Source: JAFKFJ01 sp963786445
Lineage (GTDB): Bacteria > Pseudomonadota > Alphaproteobacteria > Acetobacterales > Acetobacteraceae
Assembly (NCBI GenBank): GCA_963786445.1
Contig: CAWAZU010000009.1
Coordinates: 186,001-250,000, forward strand
Length of the DNA stretch: 64,000 bases
Direction: 5' to 3'
The notes beneath the pieces were generated by a model. The model was given only the letters and a program-made list of their open reading frames with translations. It made no database searches and had not been told where the DNA came from. Of the stretch, positions 55,500-64,000 are shown in pieces; the first letter of the stretch is position 1, and each line of letters begins with the position of its first letter. Both the position numbers and the translations under genes were made by a program.

Positions 55500-57878
55500 T
55501 CAAGCTCCGCGCGCCCCGGCAAGCGGCTGTTGCGTGCGCGCCGGGTCGTCCGGCCAGTGATGCTTGGGATAGCGGCCCCGCATGTCCTTCCGCGCCTCGG
55601 CCCAGGCGCCGCGCCAGAACGCGCCGAGGTCGCCGGTGATGGCGATCGGCCGCCCGGAAGGCGACAGCAGCGCGAGCCGCAACGGCACCAGCCCGCCGGC
55701 GAGAAGCGGCGTTTCGTCCAGCCCGTAATAATGCTGTGCGCGCGCCGCGGCCAGCGGCACCGGCTGCGTGTAGTCCACCGCGGCGCGCCCGCCCGGCAGC
55801 TCGAGCTGCATCGGCAGCAGGCTGTCCAGCCGCCGGGCCTGCGCGGGATCGAGCAAGCCGCGCAGCACGGCGGACAAATCGAGCCGCGCCAGCTCGGCCA
55901 GCCGCGTCATGCCGGCGAGGTGCGGGACCAGCCAGTCGCGCTCGGCCGTGAGTGCGGCATCGGACAGGTCGGGCCAGCCGGCCTCCGGCTCCAGCCCGCG
56001 CATCAGCGCCACCCGCGCCTGCAACTGCCGCGCCGCCTCGCTCCACGGCAGCGTCGCCGCCGCGGCGAGGCGGCAGGCGGTCTCGGCCGGATCGGCCGGC
56101 ACGGTGCGGTCGGCCAGCACCAGCGCGCCGAGCCGCCGCCGCCGCCGCGCCAGCACCGCGCCGGAGACGGGATCGAGCGTCGTCTCCACGCTCTCGGTCA
56201 CCCGCGCCGCCACCGCCTCCGGCAGCGCGTCGGGGTCGAGCGGGGCGGCCAGCCGGATGCGCCCGCTGCCGTCGAGGCTGGCGATCGCCAGCAGGCCGGC
56301 GCGCGCGAGCGGGTCCGACACCGGCAGCTTGGCGCCGCCGCCGCCGGCGAGACGAAAACTGCCCGGCTCGCCGCGGCGCTGGGCGATGCGGTCGGGGAAG
56401 CCCGCGGCGATCAGTTTTCCTGCGTCGCCCGCCGGCGCGGCGGCGACGCGCAGGCGCCGGCGATACTGCGCCGCGGCCCGCCGCAGCGCCGGCGCGTCGA
56501 GCCGCAGCGTGATGTCCGCGGGCGCAAGCGGGCCGGGCAGCGGATCGCGCTCCTCCAGGATTGCGGCCAGCTCCGCGGCGAGCGCCGCTTCGCTCTCGCT
56601 CGCCGCCGCCAGCATCATCGCCGCCAGCCGCGGATGCGCGCCGAGCTGCGCCATGCGCCGACCGCGCACGCTGATCCGCCCGGCGTCGTCCAGCGCGCCA
56701 AGCTCGGCCAGCAGCGCCGCCGCGGCGGCGAGCGCGCCCGGCGGCGGCGGGTCGGGGAACGGCAAGTCGGCCGGCGCCGCGCCCCAGGCGGCGCAGTCGA
56801 GCAGCAGGCCGGACAGTTCGGCCTCGAAAATTTCCGGCCGGTCGAATTCCGGCAGGCCGCGGTGCAGGGCCGCGGTCCAGAGCCGGATCGCCACCCCCGG
56901 CCCCTCGCGCCCTGCCCGTCCGGCGCGCTGCTCGGCGGCGGCGCGGCTGATGCGCAGCGTCGCCAGCCGCGTCAGCCCGCTCGCCGGATCGAGCCGCGGC
57001 GCCCGCCGCCAGCCGCCATCGACCACGATGCGCACGCCCGGCACGGTCAGCGAGGTTTCCGCAATGCTGGTCGCCAGCACCACCCGCCGCGTCTCGGCCG
57101 GACGCAGCGCGCGGTCCTGCTCGGCCTGCGGCAGGTCGCCGTGCAGCTTCAGCACCAGCGCGCCGCATCCCGCAAGCGAAGCAGCGGCGCGGCGGATTTC
57201 CGCCATGCCGGGCAGGAAGGCGAGCACGTCGCCTTCATGCGCGGCCAGCGCCGCCCGCACCGCGCGCGCCACCGCCTCCGCCAGCTCGCGCGGCGCGGCG
57301 AGGTCGCGTTTCGCGTGCTCGATCGCCACCGGATGGGCGCGGCCGGGGCTGTCGATCACCGCGGCGTCCAGCAGGTCCGCCAGCCGCGCCGCATCGGCGG
57401 TCGCCGACATCGCCAGCAGCCGCAGCTCCGGCCGCAGCCCGCGCTGCAAATCGCGGCAGAGCGCCAGTGCCAGGTCGGCGTCCAGGCCGCGCTCATGCAC
57501 TTCGTCGAGGATCACCGCGGCGACGCCGTCGAGGCCGGGGTCGGATTGCAGGCGGCGCACCAGCAGCCCCTCGGTCACCACCTCGATGCGCGTGGCGGCA
57601 GAGACCGCGGCGTCGAGGCGCGTGCGATAGCCCACGGTCGCGCCGACCGCCTCGCCGCGCAGCGCCGCCATGCGCGAGGCCGCCGCGCGGGCGGCGAGGC
57701 GGCGCGGCTCCAGCATCACGATCCGCGCGTCGCCGCGCCACGCCGCCGCCAGCAGCGCGAGCGGCACCAGCGTCGTCTTGCCGGCACCCGGCGGGGCGAT
57801 CAGCACCGCGCTCGGGCGCGCCGCGAGGCTTTTCAGCAGCGCCGGCAGCGCGGCGGTCACGGGCAGGTCCGTTGGCAT
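55500..57878 (-). CDS. hrpB: ATP-dependent helicase HrpB
   Basis: DEAH-box helicase of 792 aa (family about 800-850). Motifs: IAPPGAGKTTLVPLAL (Walker A), DEVHERGLDADLAL (DEVH), SATADAARLADLL, and ATSIAETSLTVPGVRIVVD with EQRAGRAGR in the second RecA-like domain; the HrpB C-terminal domain ends KKHHWPDDP-like (PKHHWPDDPART). Role in RNA metabolism, not well defined. Divergent from the DsbD-like gene with a very short shared upstream region. Confidence 0.94.
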   Translation of the reverse strand: MPTDLPVTAALPALLKSLAARPSAVLIAPPGAGKTTLVPLALLAAAWRGDARIVMLEPRRLAARAAASRMAALRGEAVGATVGYRTRLDAAVSAATRIEVVTEGLLVRRLQSDPGLDGVAAVILDEVHERGLDADLALALCRDLQRGLRPELRLLAMSATADAARLADLLDAAVIDSPGRAHPVAIEHAKRDLAAPRELAEAVARAVRAALAAHEGDVLAFLPGMAEIRRAAASLAGCGALVLKLHGDLPQAEQDRALRPAETRRVVLATSIAETSLTVPGVRIVVDGGWRRAPRLDPASGLTRLATLRISRAAAEQRAGRAGREGPGVAIRLWTAALHRGLPEFDRPEIFEAELSGLLLDCAAWGAAPADLPFPDPPPPGALAAAAALLAELGALDDAGRISVRGRRMAQLGAHPRLAAMMLAAASESEAALAAELAAILEERDPLPGPLAPADITLRLDAPALRRAAAQYRRRLRVAAAPAGDAGKLIAAGFPDRIAQRRGEPGSFRLAGGGGAKLPVSDPLARAGLLAIASLDGSGRIRLAAPLDPDALPEAVAARVTESVETTLDPVSGAVLARRRRRLGALVLADRTVPADPAETACRLAAAATLPWSEAARQLQARVALMRGLEPEAGWPDLSDAALTAERDWLVPHLAGMTRLAELARLDLSAVLRGLLDPAQARRLDSLLPMQLELPGGRAAVDYTQPVPLAAARAQHYYGLDETPLLAGGLVPLRLALLSPSGRPIAITGDLGAFWRGAWAEARKDMRGRYPKHHWPDDPARTQQPLAGARGA

Positions 57879-57908
57879 GGCGGCGGCGTATCCCCTATGT
57901 TGCGCGTC

Positions 57909-59969
57909 ATGGCAAAGTCGCTGCGGCTGCTGCTGATCGCGCTCGGGTTCCTGGCCGGGGGCGCCGCGCCCGGCCTGGCGGCGGAGAGCACCGCGGTCCA
58001 CAGCACGCGCGCCACCGCCTCGATGGTCACCGACACCGACACGGTGGCACCCGGCAAGCCGATCCGGGTTGCGCTGCGGTTGCACCTCGAACCCGGCTGG
58101 CACACCTACTGGCGCAACCCGGGCGATGCCGGGGTTGCACCCGATCTGTCCTTCACCCTGCCGCCCGGCGTCACCGCCGGCCCGGTGCAGTGGCCGGTGC
58201 CGCACCTGGAGACCGAGGGGCCGCTCGCCACCTACGCCTATACCGGCGACGTGCTGCTGCCGGTGACGCTGCGCGGCATGCACGGCGCGACGGAAATCCA
58301 GCTCACCGCCGAGTGGCTGGTCTGCGCCAATATCTGCGTCCCGGAATCCGGCGTTTTCGATCTCATGCTGCCGGCCGGCGACGGCGCGCCGTCGGCGCAG
58401 GAAAAACTGTTCGCCGCGGCGGATGCGCGCATCCCCCGCCCCTCGCCCTGGCCGGCGCGGATCGGCCCGGACGGGACGCTGGAAGTGCTGGGGCTGACCG
58501 GCGTGCGCTCGGCATGGTTCGCCGCCGCGCAGCCGGGCGAGATCATGGCCGGCGCACCGCAGACGCTCATCCAGTCCCCGCTCGGGCTGTTCCTGCGGCT
58601 GCGGCGCGAGCGCGACTTCCAGCCCACGGTGCCGCTCCCCGGCGTGCTGGTGGCGGCCGATCCGGACGGCACCAAGAGCTACCTGGAACTCACCGCGGCA
58701 CCCGGCCCGGTCACGCTGCCGGCCGGCCGCGCGGCGGCGCCGCCGGTGCTGCACGCCGGCATCCTGCGGCTGCTGGGGATCGCCTTGCTCGGCGGGCTGG
58801 TGCTGAACCTGATGCCGTGCGTGTTCCCGGTGCTCGCGTTGAAGACCGTCGGGCTGGCCGGACTGGCCGGCGCGCGGCGGCGGCACGCGGCGGGGCATGC
58901 GGCGAGCTACGCCGCCGGCGTGCTGTGCGCGTTCGCCGCCCTCGGCGGCGCGCTGCTGCTGGCGCGGGCGGCCGGGGCGGCGGCGGGCTGGGGGTTCCAG
59001 TTCCAGCGTCCCGGCTTCGTCGCCGCCATCGCCTGGGTGCTGTTCGCGGTCGGCCTCAACCTCTCCGGCGTGTTTTCGTTGGGCGGCCGTTTCGCCGGTG
59101 CCGGGCAGTCGCTGGCTTCGCGCGAGGGGCACGGCGGCAGTTTCGCCACCGGGCTGCTCGCCGTGGTGGTGGCCACGCCCTGCACCGCGCCGTTCATGGG
59201 TGTCGCCATCGCCGGCGCGCTGGCCGAACCGCCGCTGGGCGCACTTGCCGTGTTCCTGGCGATGGGGTTCGGGCTGGCCGCACCGTACGTGATCCTCGCG
59301 CTGATCCCCGGCGTCGCACGCGCGCTGCCGCGGCCGGGGGCGTGGATGGCGGTGCTGCGGCAGGCGCTCGCCTTCCCGATGTATGCTGCCGCCGCCTGGC
59401 TGGTCTGGGTGATGAGCCAGGAGGCCGGGCCGCAGGGCGTGCTGGCCACGCTCGCCGGCGCGGTGCTGATCGGCCTCGGTGCCTGGGCGCTCGGGCTGGC
59501 CGAGCGGACCGAAGGGCGCGGCCGGCGGCTGGCCCGCGCGGTCGCCGGGGCGGCGGTGCTGGCGGCCCTTGCCGTGCTGCCGGGGATCGGCCTGGCGCCG
59601 GCGCCGCAGGCCCAGGCCGTGGTCGAGGGCGGCGAGGCGTTCTCCCCGGCGCGGCTCGCCTCGCTCGTGGATGCGGGGCGGCCGGTGTTCGTCGATGCCA
59701 CGGCGGCGTGGTGCATCACCTGCAAGGTGAACGAGCGGCTGGCGCTGACGCCGCGGGTGCGCGCCGCCTTCGCCGCCGACGGCATCACCATGCTGGTCGC
59801 GGACTGGACGCGCCAGGACCCGGCGATTTCCGCTTTCCTTCGCGCGCGCGGGCACGCGGGGGTGCCGCTCTACGTGTTCTATCCGGGGCACGGCGGCGCG
59901 CCGGTGGTGCTGCCGCAGTTGCTGACCGAGGCGACGGTGCTGGAGGCGATCGGCGCGCCCGCCAGTTGA
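57909..59969 (+). CDS. DsbD/ScsB-like thiol:disulfide interchange protein
   Basis: Moves reducing power from cytoplasmic thioredoxin to the periplasm. 686 aa: signal peptide about 1-24; N-terminal periplasmic domain with WLVCANICVPESG (Cys pair, about residue 140); membrane domain from about 290 with LNLMPCVFPVLALK and VVATPCTAPFMG supplying the two intramembrane Cys; C-terminal thioredoxin-like domain with AAWCITCKVNE. The large N-terminal domain is of the ScsB type rather than E. coli DsbD. ATG 57897, four codons upstream, is an alternative start; neither has a clear Shine-Dalgarno. Confidence 0.9.
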   Translation: MAKSLRLLLIALGFLAGGAAPGLAAESTAVHSTRATASMVTDTDTVAPGKPIRVALRLHLEPGWHTYWRNPGDAGVAPDLSFTLPPGVTAGPVQWPVPHLETEGPLATYAYTGDVLLPVTLRGMHGATEIQLTAEWLVCANICVPESGVFDLMLPAGDGAPSAQEKLFAAADARIPRPSPWPARIGPDGTLEVLGLTGVRSAWFAAAQPGEIMAGAPQTLIQSPLGLFLRLRRERDFQPTVPLPGVLVAADPDGTKSYLELTAAPGPVTLPAGRAAAPPVLHAGILRLLGIALLGGLVLNLMPCVFPVLALKTVGLAGLAGARRRHAAGHAASYAAGVLCAFAALGGALLLARAAGAAAGWGFQFQRPGFVAAIAWVLFAVGLNLSGVFSLGGRFAGAGQSLASREGHGGSFATGLLAVVVATPCTAPFMGVAIAGALAEPPLGALAVFLAMGFGLAAPYVILALIPGVARALPRPGAWMAVLRQALAFPMYAAAAWLVWVMSQEAGPQGVLATLAGAVLIGLGAWALGLAERTEGRGRRLARAVAGAAVLAALAVLPGIGLAPAPQAQAVVEGGEAFSPARLASLVDAGRPVFVDATAAWCITCKVNERLALTPRVRAAFAADGITMLVADWTRQDPAISAFLRARGHAGVPLYVFYPGHGGAPVVLPQLLTEATVLEAIGAPAS

Positions 59970-60062
59970 GCCGCTTCGCGCGCGGTCGGTGATCGACAAG
60001 CGCGACCGCCATCCGCTAGCCTTGGCGCGGAACGACACTCGCCTCCCGGACAGGAAACGACG

Positions 60063-62589
60063 ATGAGCCAGGCCCGCGTCCCCTCCACGGTTGCCAGCGC
60101 CGGCGCGGTCGCGCGCATCGCCCTGCCGGCGCAGGACGAGGACATCGCCACGCTGCGCCGCGCCGTCGTCGCCAAACTCACCTACGCGGTCGGCAAGGAC
60201 CCGATCGTCGCCAGCGATCGCGACTGGTTCGTCGCCGTCGCGCTGACCGTGCGCGACCGCATCGTCGAACGCTGGTTCCCCTCGACGCGCGCGATCTACG
60301 CGCAGGGCCGCAAGCGCGTCTATTACCTGTCGCTCGAATTCCTGATCGGCCGGCTGCTGCTGGACAGCCTGAACAATCTCGGGCTGACCGACCCGATGCG
60401 CGCGGCGCTGGCCGAACTCGGCGTCGATCTCGACCGGCTGCGGCAGATCGAGCCGGACGCCGCACTGGGCAACGGCGGCCTCGGCCGGCTGGCGGCCTGC
60501 TTCATGGAGAGCATGGCGACGCTGTCGATCGCCGCCTACGGCTACGGCATCCGCTACAACCACGGCCTGTTCCGCCAGGTCATCAAGGACGGCTGGCAGC
60601 ACGAGTTCCCGGAAAACTGGCTCAGCTTCGGCAACCCGTGGGAGTTCGAGCGCCCGGAGGTGAGCTACGCGATCGGCTTCGGCGGCACCGTCGAGGCGAT
60701 CACCGGCGCCGACGGCTCGACGCGGCATGTCTGGCACCCCGCCGAGACGGTCGATGCGCTGGCCTACGACACCGCCGATCGTCGGCTGGCGCGGCCGGCA
60801 CGTCAACACGCTGCGCCTGTGGTCGGCGCGCGCGCCCGACCCGCTGAAGCTGGATGCGTTCAACCGCGGCGACCATGTCGGCGCGCTGGCGTCGCGCGCG
60901 CGCGCCAACGCGATCTCGCAGGTCCTCTATCCGAGCGACGAGACCGCCGGCGGGGCAGGAGCTGCGGCTGCGGCAGGAGTATTTCTTCTCCTCCGCCTCG
61001 CTGCAGGACCTGCTGCGCCGCCACATGCGCCAGCACAAGGACGTCCGCACGCTGCCCGACAAGGCGGCGATCCAGCTCAACGACACGCATCCCTCGATCG
61101 CGGTCCCCGAGCTGATGCGGCTGCTGGTGGACGTCCACGACCTGCCCTGGGACGAGGCCTGGCGCATCACCGTCGCCACCTTCTCCTACACCAACCACAC
61201 GCTGCTGCCGGAGGCGCTGGAGAGCTGGCCGGTGCCGCTGCTGGAGCGGCTGCTGCCGCGGCACATGCAGATCATCTACCTGATCAACTGGCTGCACCTC
61301 GACGAGCCTGCGCGCCGCCGGGCATGCCGACGACGGCGCTGCTCGTCGTCGGTCTCGCTGATCGACGAGCAGCGCGGGCGGCGGGTGCGCATGGGCGCGC
61401 TGGCGTTCCTCGGCTCGCACAAGGTCAACGGCGTCTCGGCGCTGCACACCGAGCTGATGCGCGCAGACCGTGTTCCGCGACCTGCAACACGATCTGTATC
61501 CCGGACCGCATCGTCAACAAGACCAACGGCATCACCTTCCGCCGCTGGCTGTTCGAGGCCAATCCCGGGCTGACCGCGGTGCTGCGTCGAGGTGGTCGGA
61601 CCGGCAGGTGCTGGACGACGCCCGCGGCGCTGGAGCAGCTTCGCGGCGCACGCCGACGACGCGGCGCTGCACGACCGGCTGGTCGCGGTCCGGCGCGCCA
61701 ACAAGGCGGCGCTCGCCAACCGTGATCGCCGAGCGCGCTGCAGATCCAGGTCGATCCCGACGCGATGTTCGACGTGCAGATCAAGCGGATCCACGAATAC
61801 AAGCGCCAGCTGCTGAACATCCTGGAGACCGTGGCGCTGTACAACGCCATGCGCGCGCAGCCGACGCGCGACTGGGTGCCGCGGGTGAAGATCTTCGCCG
61901 GCAAGGCGGCGGCGAGCTACCACCGCGCCAAGCTGATCATCAAGCTGATCAACGACGTCGGCCGCGTGATCAACAACGACCCGACGCTGCGCGGCCAGCT
62001 GAAGGTGGTGTTCCTGCCCAACTACAACGTCAGCCTCGCCGAGGCGATCATCCCGGCCGCCGACCTGTCGGAGCAGATCTCGACCGCGGGCATGGAGGCG
62101 TCCGGCACCGGCAACATGAAGCTGGCGCTGAACGGCGCGCTGACCATCGGCACGCTGGACGGCGCCAATGTCGAGATCCGCGAGCGGGTCGGCGCCGACA
62201 ACATCTTCATCTTCGGCATGACCGCGGAGGAGGTCGCGGCGCGGCGCCGCGCCAACGGCCTCGGCGCGCGCCGACGCCATCGCCGCGGCTGCCGATGCTG
62301 CGCGAGGTGCTGGACGAGATCGGCTCCGGCGTGTTCTCGCCCGACGAGCCGGACCGCTACCGCGAGCTGGTCGATGTGCTGACGCACCACGATCATTTCA
62401 TGGTGGCGGCGGATTTCGACGCCTATGCCGCGCACGCAGCTGCAGGTCGCGGCGCGCTGGCGCGACCGCGCCGCGTGGTGGCGGGCGAGCGTGCTGAACA
62501 CGGCGCATGTCGGCTGGTTCTCGTCGGATCGCGCCATCCGCGAATACGCCGGCGAGATCTGGGGCGTTCCGGTGGCGTCGGAGACATGA
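60063..62589 (+). pseudogene. glgP: Glycogen/alpha-glucan phosphorylase, about 14 +1 frameshifts
   Basis: Phosphorolysis of glycogen to glucose-1-phosphate, PLP-dependent. Intact N-terminus to about 60775 (YYLSLEFLIGRLL, LGNGGLGRLAACFMES). The family sequence then jumps frame near 60776, 60950, 61308, 61461, 61500, 61583 and several more before 61760, then 62265, 62295 and 62440. Each jump is +1. Conserved blocks remain: QLNDTHPSIA, TNKTNGITFRRWLFE-type VNKTNGITFRRWLFEANPG, IKRIHEYKRQLLN, and the PLP-site region ASGTGNMKLALNGALTIGTLDGANVE. The end GWFSSDRAIREYAGEIW stops at 62589. Substitutions are otherwise unremarkable, so clustered insertion errors are the best explanation; true decay is the alternative. 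Confidence 0.85.
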
Positions 62590-62660
62590 GCGCGCGCCGG
62601 ACCGGTTACCCTCCGCGCGGACGGGCCGCGGAAAGCCTCGCGACAACCTGAGAGGTCGCC

Positions 62661-64000
62661 ATGAACACGTCCCCGTGGCAGTTGAGCGACGAGGACGTGG
62701 CGCTGATCGCCGATGCGCGGCATCCCGATCCGTTCGGTGTGCTCGGCCTGCACCGTGCGCCGCCGGGCATGGCGCCGGGGATGGTGCTGCGCGCCTTCGT
62801 CCCCGGTGCGGAGACCGTCAGCGCCATCGACGACGCCGGCGCGCCGATCGCGCGGCTGGAACGGCACGGCACGACGCACGTGTTCGAGGCGTTTTTGCCC
62901 AAGCGCACCGCGCGCTTCTCCTATCGCCTGCACGCCACGCGCGCGGTCGGCCCGCTGGACCTTCCGCGACCCCTATGCGTTCGGCCCGGTGCTGGGGCCG
63001 CTCGACGAACACCTGCTGGTCGAGGGCACGCACAAGCGGCTCTATGAACGGCTCGGCGCGCACCCGATGACGCACGAGGGCGTTCGAGGGCGTGCATTTC
63101 GCCGTGTGGGCGCCGCACGCGCGGCGCGTCTCGGTCGTCGGCGACTTCAACGCCTGGGACGGGCGGCGCCACGTCATGCGCAAGCGCATCGACAGCGGCT
63201 TGTGGGAAATTTTCGTCCCCGACATCGCTGAAGGTGCCGTCTACAAGTTCGAGATCATCGGCGCGCACGGCGAGCTGCTGCCGCTGAAGGCCGATCCGTT
63301 CGGCATCGCCGCCGAGCTGCGGCCCTCCACCGCCTCGGTCGTCGCGCGCACCGACAATTTCCACTGGACCGATGCGCGCTGGCTTGCCGCGCGCGCGCGA
63401 CGCGAGGCGCGGAGCGCGCCGATGTCGATCTACGAGGTGCATCTCGGCTCCTGGCGCCGTCACCCCGACGGCACCTTCCTGAACTAGGACGAGCTCGGCG
63501 CGCGGCTGATTCCGTACGCGGTCGAGCTCGGCTTCACGCATCATGCAATTCATGCCGGTCACCGAGCATCCGCTCGACGCCTCCTGGGGCTATCAGCCGA
63601 TCGGGCTGTTCGCGCCGACGCGGCGCTTCGGCGACCCGGCCGGCTTCGCGCGCCTGGTCGATCGCGCGCACGACGCCGGGCTCGGCGTCATCATCGACTG
63701 GGTGCCGGCGCATTTCCCGACCGACGTGCATGGCCTCGCGCATTTCGACGGCGAGGCGCTGTACGAGCATCCCGACCCGCGGCGCGGCTTCCATCCCGAC
63801 TGGAACACCGCGATCTACGACTACGGGCGGCGGGAAGTGGCGAACGTGCTGGCGGCGAGCGCGCTCTACTGGCTCGACCGCTTCCACATCGACGGGCTGC
63901 GCGTCGATGCGGTCGCCTCGATGCTGTATCTCGACTATTCGCGCAAGCCCGGCGAGTGGCTGCCCAATGCCGAGGGCGGCAACGAGAACCGCGACGCGGT
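62661..64000 (+). pseudogene. glgB: 1,4-alpha-glucan branching enzyme, frameshifted and 3'-truncated by window edge
   Basis: Creates alpha-1,6 branches in glycogen. N-terminal carbohydrate-binding module HPDPFGVLGLH and AFVPGAETV; +1 jumps at about 62960 (then TFRDPYAFGPVLGPLDEHLL), 63083 (then HFAVWAPHARRVSVVGDFN) and 63541 (then QFMPVTEHPLDASWGYQPIG). At 63485-63487 a TAG replaces the Tyr codon expected in FLNYDEL. The GH13 barrel continues to the window end: IDWVPAHFPTD, FHIDGLRVDAVASMLYLDYS with the nucleophile Asp in GLRVDAV. Lies 71 bases after glgP, so a glgP-glgB operon. Confidence 0.86.

Noticed and set aside
60776..61760. Programmed ribosomal frameshifting in glgP
   Set aside because: More than ten shifts without slippery sequences or following pseudoknots cannot be programmed.

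Overview
The window is about 64 kb of very GC-rich, densely packed chromosomal DNA from an alphaproteobacterium. Gene content and protein character suit Acetobacteraceae or a related Rhodospirillales lineage; this placement is inference. There are no rRNA or tRNA genes, phage, IS elements or CRISPR arrays that I can see. Many adjacent genes overlap by exactly 4 nt (ATGA or GTGA), and intergenic spaces are short.

Layout. 1-1.1 kb: 3' part of thymidine phosphorylase (deoA), closed by a strong hairpin. 1.2-2.6 kb: two small overlapping hypothetical genes and a coiled-coil protein with a basic AT-hook-like tail. 2.7-7.2 kb: aromatic acyl-CoA cluster (benzoate-CoA ligase family, hot-dog thioesterase, beta-ketoadipyl-CoA-type thiolase, lone ABC binding protein). 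7.2-10.3 kb (minus): prfC, R. etli-type asparaginase, rpsD. 10.5-14.8 kb: envelope or secreted proteins (small membrane protein, ClpP-like exported protein, lipoprotein with peptidoglycan-binding domain, protein with two tandem nuclease-like repeats). 14.8-15.7 kb: DUF1778-GNAT toxin-antitoxin pair with a palindromic operator. 15.7-18.7 kb: uvrC and a pteridine-reductase-like SDR.

18.7-32.8 kb is a large cobalamin locus. A minus-strand operon begins with a promoter and a cobalamin riboswitch and reads DUF1636-cobW-cobN-cobG-cobH-cobI-cobJ-cobE-cobM. Beside it lie cbiD (plus), cobB-cobT-cobS (minus) and a cobC-like phosphatase (plus). It is an aerobic-type pathway (CobG, CobN) that carries CbiD and shows no CobF. 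cobA, cobK, cobL, cobO, cobQ, cobD and cobP are not in the window.

32.9-36.3 kb is a probable redox-stress locus: LysR regulator, peroxiredoxin-like protein, a Met/His-rich secreted repeat peptide, a cytochrome b and an MsrP/sulfite-oxidase-type molybdoenzyme. 36.3-37.0 kb holds three fused remnants of a decayed nucleoside transporter/nucleoside hydrolase operon. 37.1-43.3 kb is a sugar-acid catabolism and AraF/AraG/AraH-type ABC transporter operon ending in its GntR regulator. 43.3-51.8 kb: GDSL hydrolase, uppP, then lptF-lptG-lptD-surA-rsmA (outer-membrane assembly). 51.8-57.9 kb (minus): hrpB, a single-PDZ HtrA-like protease, OmpR-type regulator, histidine kinase, small exported protein. 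57.9-60.0 kb: DsbD-like thiol transporter. 60.1-64.0 kb: glgP and glgB, both riddled with +1 frameshifts.

A recurrent feature is single-base insertions (always +1) in otherwise well-conserved genes: about 14 in glgP, three in glgB, and one each in the tandem-repeat protein, a permease remnant, the sugar-binding protein, its ATPase and lptG. The constant direction points to sequencing or assembly error more than to gene decay.
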